In this document: in pieces, positions 1-9,177 of the stretch
Layout of the letters: every line of letters starts with the position of its first letter
Numbering within the stretch: the stretch's first letter is position 1
Origin: Pseudomonas typographi
GTDB taxonomy: Bacteria; Pseudomonadota; Gammaproteobacteria; Pseudomonadales; Pseudomonadaceae
Assembly: GCF_014694385.1 (NCBI RefSeq)
Contig: NZ_JAAOCA010000002.1
Coordinates: 62,001-126,000 of the forward strand
DNA: 64,000 nt
Direction of reading: 5' to 3'
Translations under genes and position numbers: made by a program
The notes under the pieces: generated by a model
Seen by the model: only the letters and a program-made list of their open reading frames with translations
Told to the model about the DNA's origin: nothing
Databases searched by the model: none

Positions 1-136
1 AAGCTGGTTGCACAACTTTGGCGTTCCCTTGGCTGTTGGGCTGCGTCGCCCCTTGCCATAGCCCTGCTATGACCCGTCACGGCGCTTTGCCCGAGCAGTT
101 CACACGGCGATTCTCGTGCGACCTTCTGAAACGCCA
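1..136 (+). repeat. Dispersed ~150-bp intergenic repeat, copy A (left end cut by window)
   Basis: This copy shares its plan with copies at 39292-39437 (inverted), 49855-50010 and 57764-57910. It has a left part resembling GTTGGCTGCAC, a central CATAGCCCTGCTATG palindrome at 57-71, and a right end TTCTGAAACGCC at about 125-135. It lies beyond the 3' end of algW. No reading frame or transposase is associated with it. I cannot name the family. Confidence 0.7.
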
Positions 137-209
137 CACGAGATATCGCCTTTCGCTTCACGCATTTTTACCGCACGCTTGAGCTGGATATGTTCAAGGG
201 GCGCGGCGG

Positions 210-1370
210 TCAATTCTCATCAGGGTTGGCCACCGGTGCGGGCGGCGGGCGAAGGCCCACCTCGGCGGTGAGCTTCAGCGGCTTGCCGTTGCGCACGATG
301 TCGATGCCGATGCGTTCACCTGGGTGGGCGCGGGCGACCTGGTTCATCGACTTGCGACCGTCGGCGGCCGCTTCACCGTTGATCGCTACGATCACATCGC
401 CCTGTTGCAGGCCGGCTTTTTGCGCCGGGCCTTCGCGGAACACCCCCGATACCACGATGCCGGGTTTGTCCTTGAGCCCGAAAGACTCCGCCAGGTCCGG
501 GGTCATGGGCTGTACTTCGATGCCGAGCCAGCCGCGGATCACTTGGCCATGCTCGATGATCGACTTCATCACCTCCAGTGCCAGCTTGGTCGGGATGGCA
601 AAGCCGATGCCCTGGGAGCCGCCGGACTTGGAAAAAATCGCGGTGTTGATGCCCGTCAGGTTTCCATTGGCATCGACCAGGGCGCCACCGGAGTTGCCTG
701 GGTTGATGGCCGCGTCGGTTTGGATAAAGTCTTCGTAGGTGTTCAGGCCCAGCTGGTTGCGCCCGGTGGCGCTGATAATGCCCATGGTCACCGTTTGGCC
801 CACGCCGAAGGGGTTGCCGATGGCCAGGGCAACGTCACCGATATGAATGCCGTCGGAGCTGCCAATGGTGATCGCGGGCAGGCTTTTCAGGTCGATTTTC
901 AATACCGCAAGGTCCGTTTCCGGGTCGCTGCCGATCACCCGGGCAAGGGTTTCACGGCCATCCTTCAGTGCCACCACGATTTGCTCGGCCCCGGCGGTCA
1001 CGTGGTTGTTGGTCAACAGGTAGCCTTCGGGGCTCATGATCACCGCCGAACCCAGGCTAGACTCCCAGCGCCGTTGGCGCGGCATGTTGTCGCCGAAAAA
1101 ACGCCGAAATTGCGGGTCTTCGAACAGCGGGTGGGCGGCCTTGTTCACCTGTTTGGTGGTGTACAGGTTGGCCACCGCCGGTGCCGCGGCGGCTACCGCG
1201 CCGGCATACGAAACCGGGCCAGCCAGCACCGTGGCGGTTCGCGGGGCCTGTTGCAGGTTCACATCCTGGCTGGGCAGGCCGACCCATTCAGGAAAGCGTA
1301 GGATGATCAACAACGCGATGAGCACGCCGGTCAGCAGTGGCCAGCCGATATAACGCAATGCCTTGAACAT
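210..1370 (-). CDS. algW: AlgW, DegS-type periplasmic serine protease (regulated intramembrane proteolysis)
   Basis: The 386-residue protein is a membrane-anchored HtrA/DegS family protease. In Pseudomonas this protein makes the first cut in the anti-sigma factor MucA when its PDZ domain binds misfolded outer-membrane proteins, which releases AlgU. An N-terminal transmembrane anchor spans residues about 10-27. The trypsin-like domain carries H123 (NNHVTAG), D153 (ETDLAVL) and S227 (NPGNSGGA), the same numbering as P. aeruginosa AlgW. A single PDZ domain follows at about 285-375. A Nif3-like gene is divergent, as in P. aeruginosa. The start ATG at 1370 puts the anchor at the N-terminus as expected. 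Confidence 0.95.
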   Translation of the reverse strand: MFKALRYIGWPLLTGVLIALLIILRFPEWVGLPSQDVNLQQAPRTATVLAGPVSYAGAVAAAAPAVANLYTTKQVNKAAHPLFEDPQFRRFFGDNMPRQRRWESSLGSAVIMSPEGYLLTNNHVTAGAEQIVVALKDGRETLARVIGSDPETDLAVLKIDLKSLPAITIGSSDGIHIGDVALAIGNPFGVGQTVTMGIISATGRNQLGLNTYEDFIQTDAAINPGNSGGALVDANGNLTGINTAIFSKSGGSQGIGFAIPTKLALEVMKSIIEHGQVIRGWLGIEVQPMTPDLAESFGLKDKPGIVVSGVFREGPAQKAGLQQGDVIVAINGEAAADGRKSMNQVARAHPGERIGIDIVRNGKPLKLTAEVGLRPPPAPVANPDEN

Positions 1371-1487
1371 TGAAGGGTTCCGAAGGGGTTAGCGGGGCGG
1401 CGAGCCTCAGCCGTTGGCAGCACGTGCAATACAACGCGCCAGGCTTTGTACGAAAGTACCTAGGCTCAATGACTTTTCGCGCAAAGA

Positions 1488-1530
1488 CCGGGGCGGTACG
1501 CCGCATAATGGGCTGCATTATACGGGCGCT
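1488..1530. promoter_or_regulatory. Divergent promoter region between algW and nif3 with a small palindrome
   Basis: The 195-bp divergent region contains ATAATG-GGCTG-CATTAT (about 1505-1521), a perfect 6-bp inverted repeat. Read on the minus strand it gives a consensus TATAAT (1516-1521) facing algW. On the plus strand it offers an AT-rich TATACG-like -10 facing nif3. No good -35 is visible in either direction, so the promoter call is tentative. Confidence 0.3.
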
Positions 1531-1565
1531 TTACGTCCGTCGGCCTGCCTTTTCAGGAGACTTTC

Positions 1566-2324
1566 ATGGCTGTTTCGCTTGCCACCCTGGTCGAGGAAGC
1601 CGACCGTTACCTCAATGCTGGGAAAATCCAGGATTACTGCCCCAATGGCCTGCAGGTAGAAGGGCGCCCACAGGTAGGGCGCATCGTCACCGGCGTGACC
1701 GCAAGCCAAGCGCTGGTGGATGCGGCCATCGAGGCCCGGGCCGACCTGTTGCTGGTGCACCATGGGTACTTCTGGAAGGGTGAGAACCCGTGTATCACAG
1801 GCATGAAACAGCGCCGGCTCAAGGCGCTGCTCAAGCATGACATCAGCCTGTTGGCCTACCATCTGCCGCTGGATGTGCACCCTGAAGTCGGCAACAACGT
1901 TCAACTGGCGCGGCAGCTACACATCGAAGTGGAAGGCCTGCTGGACCCGGCCAACCCGCGGGTGGTCGGCTTGCTCGGGGCATTGGCCGAGCCCATGCGG
2001 GCCCGCGCCTTTGCCGCTTGGGTGGGCCAGGTACTGGGGCGCGAACCGCTGCTGGTCGACACCGACCGGCTGGTCCAGCGCATCGGCTGGTGTACCGGCG
2101 GCGGCCAAGGTTATATCGACCAGGCAGCCGCCGCGGGCGTAGACCTGTATTTGACCGGTGAAGCCAGTGAACAGACCTTTCACAGCGCCCGCGAAAATGG
2201 CGTGGCGTTCATCGCTGCCGGCCACCATGCCACCGAACGATACGGTGTGCAGGCGTTGGGCGATTACCTGGCGCGTCGGTTCGCGGTCGAACATCTATTC
2301 ATTGACTGCCCCAACCCGGTTTGA
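1566..2324 (+). CDS. Nif3/YbgI-like dinuclear metal-centre protein
   Basis: The 252-residue protein belongs to the Nif3/YbgI (GTP cyclohydrolase I type 2 / NIF3) family of toroidal hexamers with a dinuclear metal site. The true substrate is unknown for most members. The family pattern is clear: DYCPNGLQVEG near residue 20, LLLVHHGYFWKG at about 59-70 providing the paired histidines, AYHLPLDVHPEVGNN near 95-109, and the C-terminal AAGHHATERYG near 217. Length and start ATG fit the family. Its place opposite algW is conserved in Pseudomonas, but nothing in the sequence ties it to proteolysis. Confidence 0.9.
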   Translation: MAVSLATLVEEADRYLNAGKIQDYCPNGLQVEGRPQVGRIVTGVTASQALVDAAIEARADLLLVHHGYFWKGENPCITGMKQRRLKALLKHDISLLAYHLPLDVHPEVGNNVQLARQLHIEVEGLLDPANPRVVGLLGALAEPMRARAFAAWVGQVLGREPLLVDTDRLVQRIGWCTGGGQGYIDQAAAAGVDLYLTGEASEQTFHSARENGVAFIAAGHHATERYGVQALGDYLARRFAVEHLFIDCPNPV

Positions 2325-2460
2325 CTCAAACCAACGGATATATGCAAATTCCGTTCTGGTATAACCGGCAACCTGGCGACGAGGGGTTGCTGTGCTAGAG
2401 TGGCCGGCTCGACGCGGCCCGTTGGCCGTTAATAACGCAAAGCTTTTTCCGTGAGTAGCC
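2325..2460 (+). promoter_or_regulatory. cysD upstream region, candidate CysB-dependent promoter
   Basis: A TGC-TAGAGT extended -10 lies at 2393-2401 with no recognisable -35, which suits an activator-dependent promoter. An AT-rich patch with TATATGCAAATTCCG and CTGGTATAACC at about 2339-2365 sits where a CysB activator site would be expected. CysB control of sulfate activation genes is established in enteric bacteria and Pseudomonas. The site here is an inference from position and composition. Confidence 0.35.
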
Positions 2461-3378
2461 ATGGTCGACAAACTGACGCACCTCAAACAGTTGGAGGCGG
2501 AAAGCATCCACATCATTCGTGAAGTGGCCGCTGAGTTCGACAACCCTGTGATGCTGTATTCGATCGGCAAGGATTCGGCCGTGATGCTGCATCTGGCGCG
2601 CAAGGCGTTCTTTCCGGGCAAGTTACCGTTCCCGGTACTGCACGTCGATACGCGCTGGAAGTTCCAGGAGATGTACAAGTTCCGCGACCAGATGGTCAAG
2701 GACCTGAACCTGGACTTGCTGGTGCATATCAACCCCGACGGGGTCGAGCAAGGTATCAACCCGTTCACCCATGGCAGCGCCAAGCACACCGATATCATGA
2801 AAACCCAGGGCCTGAAGCAGGCACTGGATAAATACGGCTTCGACGCCGCCTTTGGCGGTGCCCGCCGCGACGAAGAGAAATCCCGCGCCAAGGAGCGCGT
2901 GTATTCCTTCCGCGATAACAAGCACCGCTGGGACCCGAAAAACCAACGGCCAGAGTTGTGGAACATCTACAACGGCAAGGTCAACAAGGGTGAGTCGATC
3001 CGCGTGTTCCCGCTGTCGAACTGGACCGAGCTGGATATCTGGCAGTACATCTACCTCGAAGGCATCCCGATCGTGCCGCTGTACTTTGCCGCTGAACGCC
3101 CAGTGCTGGAAAAGAACGGCACCTTGCTGATGATCGACGATGACCGCATCCTCGAGCACCTCACGGACGAAGAGAAAGCGCGAATCACTCACAAGAAAGT
3201 GCGTTTCCGCACATTGGGCTGCTACCCGTTGACGGGCGCGGTGGAGTCTGAAGCGCAGACCCTGACCGACATCATCCAGGAAATGCTGCTTACGCGTACC
3301 TCCGAGCGCCAGGGTCGGGTCATCGACCATGACGCCGCAGGCTCGATGGAAGACAAAAAACGCCAAGGCTATTTCTAA
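2461..3378 (+). CDS. cysD: Sulfate adenylyltransferase subunit 2 (ATP sulfurylase small subunit)
   Basis: The 305-residue CysD is a PAPS-reductase-like PP-loop ATPase. With the GTPase subunit CysN it makes adenosine 5'-phosphosulfate from ATP and sulfate in the cytoplasm. The PP-loop [11 protein letters not shown] is at residues 33-43. The conserved [15 protein letters not shown] block is near 140-153, and the C-terminus reads [12 protein letters not shown] as in other CysD proteins. cysNC follows after 15 bp, so the two form an operon. Length is typical (about 302-305). Confidence 0.97.
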   Translation: MVDKLTHLKQLEAESIHIIREVAAEFDNPVMLYSIGKDSAVMLHLARKAFFPGKLPFPVLHVDTRWKFQEMYKFRDQMVKDLNLDLLVHINPDGVEQGINPFTHGSAKHTDIMKTQGLKQALDKYGFDAAFGGARRDEEKSRAKERVYSFRDNKHRWDPKNQRPELWNIYNGKVNKGESIRVFPLSNWTELDIWQYIYLEGIPIVPLYFAAERPVLEKNGTLLMIDDDRILEHLTDEEKARITHKKVRFRTLGCYPLTGAVESEAQTLTDIIQEMLLTRTSERQGRVIDHDAAGSMEDKKRQGYF

Positions 3379-3393
3379 TTCAGGGTTTTCACC

Positions 3394-5295
3394 ATGTCGC
3401 ACCAATCCGATTTGATCAGCGAAGACATCCTCGCTTATCTGGCCCAGCACGAGCGTAAAGAGCTGCTGCGCTTTCTTACCTGTGGCAACGTTGACGACGG
3501 CAAGAGCACCCTGATCGGGCGTTTGCTGCATGACTCGAAGATGATCTACGAAGACCAACTGGAGGCCATCACCCGCGATTCGAAAAAAGTCGGCACCACC
3601 GGTGAAGATGTCGACCTGGCGCTGTTGGTAGATGGCCTTCAGGCCGAGCGCGAACAGGGCATCACCATCGACGTGGCCTACCGCTACTTCTCTACCGCCA
3701 AGCGCAAATTCATCATTGCCGACACGCCCGGCCATGAGCAGTACACTCGCAACATGGCCACCGGTGCGTCCACGTGCGACCTGGCGATCATCCTGGTCGA
3801 CGCCCGCTATGGCGTGCAAACCCAGACCCGCCGGCACAGCTACATCGCCTCGTTGTTAGGCATCAAGCACATCGTGGTGGCGGTGAACAAAATGGACCTC
3901 AACGGCTTCGACCAGGGCGTGTTCGACGCCATCAAGGCCGACTACCTGAAGTTCGCCGAGGCTATCGAGTTGGTGCCCAGCAGCTTGCACTTCGTACCGA
4001 TGTCGGCGCTCAAGGGCGACAACGTGGTCAACCGCAGCGAGCGCTCGCCGTGGTACGAAGGCCCGGCATTGATGGAAATCCTCGAAACTGTGGAAGTGGC
4101 CGCCGATCGCAACCTCACCGACTTGCGCTTCCCGGTGCAATACGTGAACCGCCCCAACCTCAACTTTCGGGGTTTTGCCGGCACCTTGGCCAGTGGCGTG
4201 GTGCACAAGGGCGATGAGGTGGTAGTGCTACCCTCGGGTAAGAACAGCCGGGTCAAGTCGATCGTCACCTTCGAGGGCGAGCTGGAAAGCGCAGGCCCCG
4301 GCCAGGCTGTGACCCTGACCATGGAAGATGAAATCGACATCTCCCGTGGCGACTTGCTGGTGCATGCCGATAACGTGCCGCAAGTGACCGACCAATTCGA
4401 GGCCATGATGGTGTGGATGGCCGAGGAACCCATGCGGCCGGGCAAAAAATACGACATCAAGCGCGCCACAAGCTATGTGCCTGGCTCGATTCCGAGCATT
4501 GTGCATACCGTGGACGTGAACACCCTCCAGCAGGCCCAGGCCAGCCAGCTCAAGCTCAACGAGATCGGCCGGGTCAAAGTCAGCCTCGACGCCGCCATCG
4601 CGCTGGACGGCTACGACAGCAACCGCACCACCGGTGCCTTCATCGTGATCGACCGGCTGACCAATGGCACCGTGGGCGCCGGCATGATCATCGCTGCGCC
4701 GGTGGTGCCCCATGGTACGGCGGGCAGCCATGGCAAAGGCGCGCACGTGGCTAGCGCCGAGCGTGCCCTGCGTTTTGGCCAGCAACCGGCCACAGTGCTG
4801 TTCACCGGCCTTTCCGGCGCGGGCAAAAGCACCCTGGCTTATGCGCTGGAGCGCAAACTGTTCGACATGGGCCGTGCGGTTTACGTGCTCGACGGGCAGA
4901 ACCTGCGCCACGACCTGAATAAAGGCCTGGCCCAAGACCGTGCCGGCCGCACTGAGAACTGGCGGCGCGCCGCCCATGTAGCGCGCCAGTTCAACGAAGC
5001 CGGGTTGATTACCCTGGCGGCCTTCGTGGCGCCGGATGCCGAAGGCCGTGAGCAAGCCAAGGCGCTGATCGGCCCTGAGCGGGTGATCACCGTGTATGTG
5101 CAGGCCTCGCCGGCCATTTGCGCCCAGCGCGACCCACAAGGGCTGTACGCAGCTGGAGGCGACAATGTGCCGGGTGACTCTTTCCCGTACGACGTGCCAC
5201 TCGACGCAGACTTGGTGCTCGATACCCAGTCGCTGAGCGTCGAGGAGGGCGCCAAAGCAGTACTCGACCTGCTACGCCAACGTGGGGCGGTGTAA
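3394..5295 (+). CDS. cysNC: Bifunctional sulfate adenylyltransferase subunit 1 / APS kinase
   Basis: The 633-residue fusion couples the two sulfate-activation steps: GTP-driven APS synthesis (with CysD) and APS phosphorylation to PAPS. The N-terminal EF-Tu-like GTPase has G1 GNVDDGKST (31-39), G3 DTPGHEQ (110-116) and G4 NKMD (165-168), followed by beta-barrel domains. The APS kinase domain begins near residue 460 with P-loop GLSGAGKST (472-480). Fused CysNC is the usual form in Pseudomonas, unlike the separate E. coli genes. The gene ends just before a strong hairpin terminator. Confidence 0.97.
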   Translation: MSHQSDLISEDILAYLAQHERKELLRFLTCGNVDDGKSTLIGRLLHDSKMIYEDQLEAITRDSKKVGTTGEDVDLALLVDGLQAEREQGITIDVAYRYFSTAKRKFIIADTPGHEQYTRNMATGASTCDLAIILVDARYGVQTQTRRHSYIASLLGIKHIVVAVNKMDLNGFDQGVFDAIKADYLKFAEAIELVPSSLHFVPMSALKGDNVVNRSERSPWYEGPALMEILETVEVAADRNLTDLRFPVQYVNRPNLNFRGFAGTLASGVVHKGDEVVVLPSGKNSRVKSIVTFEGELESAGPGQAVTLTMEDEIDISRGDLLVHADNVPQVTDQFEAMMVWMAEEPMRPGKKYDIKRATSYVPGSIPSIVHTVDVNTLQQAQASQLKLNEIGRVKVSLDAAIALDGYDSNRTTGAFIVIDRLTNGTVGAGMIIAAPVVPHGTAGSHGKGAHVASAERALRFGQQPATVLFTGLSGAGKSTLAYALERKLFDMGRAVYVLDGQNLRHDLNKGLAQDRAGRTENWRRAAHVARQFNEAGLITLAAFVAPDAEGREQAKALIGPERVITVYVQASPAICAQRDPQGLYAAGGDNVPGDSFPYDVPLDADLVLDTQSLSVEEGAKAVLDLLRQRGAV

Positions 5296-5316
5296 GGCTA
5301 ACAGAGCAGCCAAACG

Positions 5317-5347
5317 AGAACGGGGCCCCAAGGGGCCCCGTTCTTAT
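5317..5347 (+). terminator. Intrinsic terminator after cysNC
   Basis: A perfect 13-bp stem (5317-5329 pairing with 5332-5344, core CGGGGCCCC/GGGGCCCCG) with a two-base loop is followed by TTATT. It lies between the convergent cysNC and zapG genes and could serve both strands. Confidence 0.85.
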
Positions 5348-5384
5348 TCCATGGCAACGCAGTGGCGTTTGCCAGGCTGTTTAC

Positions 5385-5822
5385 CTACTTGCGCTTCAAA
5401 CCGTATTGCTCATCGAGCATGCCAGGCGAGTTCGGCCCCTTGGGCGCGTAGTCCTTCGGTGCTTCGTCGCTATGGGGTGGGGTCAGGCGGTCGCGCGAGC
5501 CTTGCGGTGCGTCTGGGTGCAGGGCGGCCAGCAGGCGTTGGCGGGTAAGGTCGTCCGTCGCCAGGCGGTTAGCGCCGTCGGCCAGGTGCTCCTGCACCTC
5601 TTGGTAGCTTTGGGTGAGCTTCGTGACCAGAATCGCCGTGCTGTTGAAGTGGGTCACTACCTCATGCTGGTAACTGTCGAATTTCTCTTGGATGTCATCC
5701 AGTTGCCGCTGCGTGCTGCCGGGCACGGCATGGGGGGCGAGGCGGGCAATGAGCAAGCCGATGGCGACACCCACCACCAAGGCCAGGGTTGGCAGCAACC
5801 AAACTAAGAGCGAGAGTTCCAC
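5385..5822 (-). CDS. ZapG/YhcB family inner-membrane protein (DUF1043)
   Basis: The 145-residue protein has one N-terminal transmembrane helix (residues about 6-26, LLPTLALVVGVAIGLLIARL). A coiled-coil-prone segment (about 38-80) with QLDDIQEKFDSYQ and HFNSTAILVTKLTQSY follows, the hallmark of YhcB/ZapG. The C-terminal third is polar and Pro-rich, probably disordered. In E. coli, YhcB links cell division, envelope growth and phospholipid homeostasis. It stands alone, convergent with cysNC. Confidence 0.85.
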   Translation of the reverse strand: MELSLLVWLLPTLALVVGVAIGLLIARLAPHAVPGSTQRQLDDIQEKFDSYQHEVVTHFNSTAILVTKLTQSYQEVQEHLADGANRLATDDLTRQRLLAALHPDAPQGSRDRLTPPHSDEAPKDYAPKGPNSPGMLDEQYGLKRK

Positions 5823-5970
5823 GAGTCCTTCCTCTATAAACGGCTTTGCATTACGTTAACGGCTCAGGCCCGGGCTGTACACGGCGGGCAGGAAAATAGG
5901 TTGGCAGAGATGCCAGGCAGAATCCAACAGCTAGACGAGTCGACCCGGCCCTGGGTCACGGAGTTCATCC

Positions 5971-6606
5971 TTGCTCATCCGCGAAACCCCTTTGATGCTC
6001 GACGGCCCGGTGGGCCAACTCGAAGCCCTTTACCTCGAAGCGCCGGGTGCGCGTGGCATGGCGTTGCTCTGCCACCCCAACCCGGTACAAGGCGGCACCC
6101 TGCTGAACAAAGTGGTGTCGACCTTGCAGCGCAGCGCCCGGGATGCTGGCTTGGTAACACTTCGTTTCAATTACCGAGGCACCGGCAGCAGTGCCGGCAG
6201 CCACGACATGGGCAGCGGCGAAGTGGACGACGCCCAGGCCGCCGCCAACTGGTTGCGCATCAAGCATCCTGGCTTGCCGCTCACTCTGCTTGGGTTCTCC
6301 TTTGGCGGGTTCGTGGCGGCGAGCCTCGCGGGGCGCCTGGAGGCGGCCGGGGCACCGCTGTCGCACCTGTTCATGTGCGCGCCGGCGGTCACGCGGCTGA
6401 CCGCCGAGCACCCGCTGCCGGCGCGGGTGCCCATCACTGTGATCCAGCCCGAAAACGACGAAGTGATAAACCCCGCCCTGGTTTATGCCTGGTCGGCAGC
6501 GCTTTCACGCCCCCATGAGCTGCTGAAAGTGGCAGAATGCGGCCACTTCTTTCATGGCAAGTTGACCGACCTCAAAGCCCTGGTCGAGCCCCGCCTGACC
6601 CTCTGA
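5971..6606 (+). CDS. Alpha/beta hydrolase of the COG2945 type
   Basis: The 211-residue protein is a single-domain alpha/beta hydrolase. The oxyanion-side motif [11 protein letters not shown] is near residues 33-43. The nucleophile elbow GFSFGG at 108-113 gives S110. An acidic residue within [10 protein letters not shown] (about 156-165) and the histidine in ECGHFFHGK near 190 complete the probable triad. The start is TTG at 5971. An in-frame ATG at 5995 would remove only eight residues, but [14 protein letters not shown] looks like the family N-terminus, so TTG is preferred. The substrate is unknown. trpS follows by 14 bp, suggesting cotranscription. Confidence 0.85.
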   Translation: MLIRETPLMLDGPVGQLEALYLEAPGARGMALLCHPNPVQGGTLLNKVVSTLQRSARDAGLVTLRFNYRGTGSSAGSHDMGSGEVDDAQAAANWLRIKHPGLPLTLLGFSFGGFVAASLAGRLEAAGAPLSHLFMCAPAVTRLTAEHPLPARVPITVIQPENDEVINPALVYAWSAALSRPHELLKVAECGHFFHGKLTDLKALVEPRLTL

Positions 6607-6620
6607 GCACAAGAGCTGAC

Positions 6621-7967
6621 ATGCGTACCCGTATCCTCACCGGCATCACCACCACTGGCACCCCACACTTGGGTAACTACGCCGGCGCCATTCGCCCGGC
6701 CATCGTCGCCAGCCGCGAAAACGGCGCCGATTCGTTTTATTTCCTGGCCGACTATCACGCCCTGATCAAATGCGACGACCCTGGGCGGATCATGCGTTCA
6801 CGCCAGGAGATCGCGGCCACCTGGCTGGCGGCGGGCCTGGACGCCGACCGGGTGACCTTTTATCGGCAGTCCGACATCCCCGAGATCCCTGAGCTCACCT
6901 GGCTGCTCACTTGCGTGGCGGCCAAGGGCCTGCTCAACCGTGCGCACGCTTATAAAGCCTCGGTAGACAAGAACCTGGAGCAAGGCGAAGAGCCCGATGC
7001 CGGTATCACCATGGGCCTGTACAGCTACCCGGTGCTGATGGCCGCCGATATCTTGATGTTCAACGCCCACAAGATCCCGGTCGGCCGTGACCAGATCCAG
7101 CACGTGGAGATGGCCCGCGACATCGCGGCGCGTTTCAACCACCTGTTCGGTAACGGCAAGGACTTCTTCGTGCTGCCCGAAGCGCTGATCGAGCACTCCG
7201 TGGCGACGCTGCCGGGGCTGGATGGGCGCAAGATGTCCAAGAGCTACGACAACACCATCCCACTGTTCGGCAGCGCCAAGGCACTCAAAGAGGCAGTGGC
7301 GCGCATCGTGACCGACTCGCGCCTGCCCGGTGAGGCTAAAGACCCAGACACCGCCCATTTGTATACCCTGTACTCGGCCTTTGCCACGCCCACGCAAACC
7401 TCGGTGTTGCGTGCCGAACTGCTCGATGGGCTGGGCTGGGGCGAGGCCAAGCAGCGGCTGTTCGAACTGCTCGACGCCGAGCTGGGCGAGGGCCGCGAGC
7501 GTTACCAGCAACTGATCGCCCGGCCCGATGAGCTCGAAGACATCTTGCAGGCAGGTGCTGCCAAGGCGCGTAAAACCGCTACGCCGTTTCTTGAACAACT
7601 GCGCCAGGCGGTGGGCCTGCGTTCGTTCAAGGCCCAGGTTGGGGCTGCTGCGCCGGAGAAGAAAAAAGCCGCCAAGGCCGCTCGTTTCGTAAGCTTCCGT
7701 GATGAAGACGGCGGCTTTCGCTTCCGCCTGCTGGCCGCCGACGGCGAGCAGTTGCTGCTGTCGCGCGCCTTTGCCGATGGCAAGGCCGCCGGTACGGTGA
7801 GCAAGCGCCTGCAGCAGGGCGAGGCCCTGGATATTCGCGCGCAAGGTCATGGGTTCGGCCTATGGCTCGATGCCGAGCAGGTGGCCACGAGCCCTTCGTA
7901 TGTGGATGAACAGGCGCGTGACGCAGCGATCGATGCGGTGCGCTCCGCGCTGCAACTGCAAGGCTAA
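6621..7967 (+). CDS. trpS: Tryptophanyl-tRNA synthetase with C-terminal extension
   Basis: The 448-residue class I synthetase charges tRNA-Trp. The HIGH equivalent TPHLGN is at residues 14-19 and KMSKS at 204-208. The catalytic and anticodon-binding part ends near residue 335. A Lys/Ala-rich linker at about 345-352 then leads into roughly 95 extra residues not present in the ~335-residue E. coli enzyme. The extension, including [19 protein letters not shown], resembles a YegP/DUF1508-type beta hairpin. The ATG at 6621 follows the hydrolase stop. A longer open frame extends upstream to 6537 but would overlap that gene. Confidence 0.95.
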   Translation: MRTRILTGITTTGTPHLGNYAGAIRPAIVASRENGADSFYFLADYHALIKCDDPGRIMRSRQEIAATWLAAGLDADRVTFYRQSDIPEIPELTWLLTCVAAKGLLNRAHAYKASVDKNLEQGEEPDAGITMGLYSYPVLMAADILMFNAHKIPVGRDQIQHVEMARDIAARFNHLFGNGKDFFVLPEALIEHSVATLPGLDGRKMSKSYDNTIPLFGSAKALKEAVARIVTDSRLPGEAKDPDTAHLYTLYSAFATPTQTSVLRAELLDGLGWGEAKQRLFELLDAELGEGRERYQQLIARPDELEDILQAGAAKARKTATPFLEQLRQAVGLRSFKAQVGAAAPEKKKAAKAARFVSFRDEDGGFRFRLLAADGEQLLLSRAFADGKAAGTVSKRLQQGEALDIRAQGHGFGLWLDAEQVATSPSYVDEQARDAAIDAVRSALQLQG

Positions 7968-7997
7968 AACGACGAAGCGCAACCGCTGAGATTGCGC

Positions 7998-8036
7998 TAA
8001 ACCGGGCCCGTCGCTAAAGTGACGGCCCGGTTTGGT
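7998..8036 (+). terminator. Hairpin between trpS and zapE (weak terminator or attenuator)
   Basis: AAACCGGGCCCGTC pairs with GACGGCCCGGTTT, with one bulged base, around a short GCTAAAGT loop. Only a short mixed TTTGGTTG tail follows, so termination may be inefficient. It would separate trpS from zapE. Confidence 0.5.
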
Positions 8037-8052
8037 TGCCTTGCTAACGAAT

Positions 8053-9147
8053 ATGACGCCTCTAGAACGATATCAAGCTGATCTCAAGCGCCCTGACTTT
8101 TTCCACGACGCGGCGCAGGAACAGGCCGTGCGTCATCTGCAGCGGCTATACGACGACCTGGTCGCCGCGCAACCGGCCAAAACCGGCGTGCTCGGCAAGC
8201 TGTTCGGCAAAAAGGAAAGCGCCCCGGTCAAGGGCCTGTACTTCTGGGGCGGGGTAGGGCGCGGTAAAACCTACCTGATGGATACCTTTTTCGACGCCTT
8301 GCCGTTCCCGGAAAAAACCCGCACGCACTTCCACCGTTTCATGAAGCGCGTACATGAAGAACTCAAAACGCTCAAGGGCGAGAAGAACCCCCTGACGCTC
8401 ATCGCCAAGCGCTTCGCCCAGGAGGCGCGGGTCATCTGCTTCGATGAGTTCTTCGTATCGGACATCACCGACGCGATGATCCTTGGCACGCTGATGGAAG
8501 AACTGTTCAAGCATGGCGTGACCCTGGTAGCCACCTCCAACATCGTCCCCGACGGCCTCTACAAGGACGGCCTGCAACGCGCGCGCTTTTTGCCGGCGAT
8601 TGCCCTGATCAAGGAAAACACCGAAGTGGTCAACGTCGATAGCGGCGTGGACTACCGGTTGCGCCACCTTGAGCAGGCCGAATTGTTTCATTTTCCTCTG
8701 AACGCGGCGGCCGAGCAGAGCATGCGCGAGAGCTTTCGCGCCTTGACCGCCGACTCGAAAAAGGTCGTGGAAAACGAGGTGTTGATCATCGAGAACCGGG
8801 AAATACACTCGCTGCGAACCTGCGACGATGTGGCTTGGTTCGAATTTCGCGCCCTGTGCGATGGCCCGCGCAGCCAGAACGACTACATCGAACTGGGCAA
8901 GCTCTATCAAACGGTACTGCTCAGCGGTGTCGAGCAGATGAGCGTGGCCACCGACGACATTGCCCGGCGCTTCATCAACATGGTCGATGAGTTCTACGAC
9001 CGCAACGTGAAGCTGATCATCTCGGCCCAGGTCGAACTCAAAGACCTCTACGCCGGTGGGCGGCTGAACTTCGAATTTCAGCGCACCCTTAGCCGGCTGC
9101 TGGAAATGCAGTCCCACGAATATTTGTCGCGGCCGCATAAACCCTAA
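8053..9147 (+). CDS. zapE: Cell division ATPase ZapE (AFG1-like)
   Basis: The 364-residue P-loop ATPase of the AFG1/LACE1 family in E. coli associates with the Z-ring under stress. Walker A GGVGRGKT is at residues 66-73 and Walker B VICFDEF near 127-133, with the conserved VATSN sensor segment near 160. The chosen ATG at 8053 gives MTPLERYQADL, a family-like N-terminus; an upstream GTG at 8032 would add only seven residues. It is convergent with the GlxA-type regulator, 30 bp away. Confidence 0.93.
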   Translation: MTPLERYQADLKRPDFFHDAAQEQAVRHLQRLYDDLVAAQPAKTGVLGKLFGKKESAPVKGLYFWGGVGRGKTYLMDTFFDALPFPEKTRTHFHRFMKRVHEELKTLKGEKNPLTLIAKRFAQEARVICFDEFFVSDITDAMILGTLMEELFKHGVTLVATSNIVPDGLYKDGLQRARFLPAIALIKENTEVVNVDSGVDYRLRHLEQAELFHFPLNAAAEQSMRESFRALTADSKKVVENEVLIIENREIHSLRTCDDVAWFEFRALCDGPRSQNDYIELGKLYQTVLLSGVEQMSVATDDIARRFINMVDEFYDRNVKLIISAQVELKDLYAGGRLNFEFQRTLSRLLEMQSHEYLSRPHKP

Positions 9148-9177
9148 AAAAATGGCAAGCGTTGGGCTGTGTTGCGG

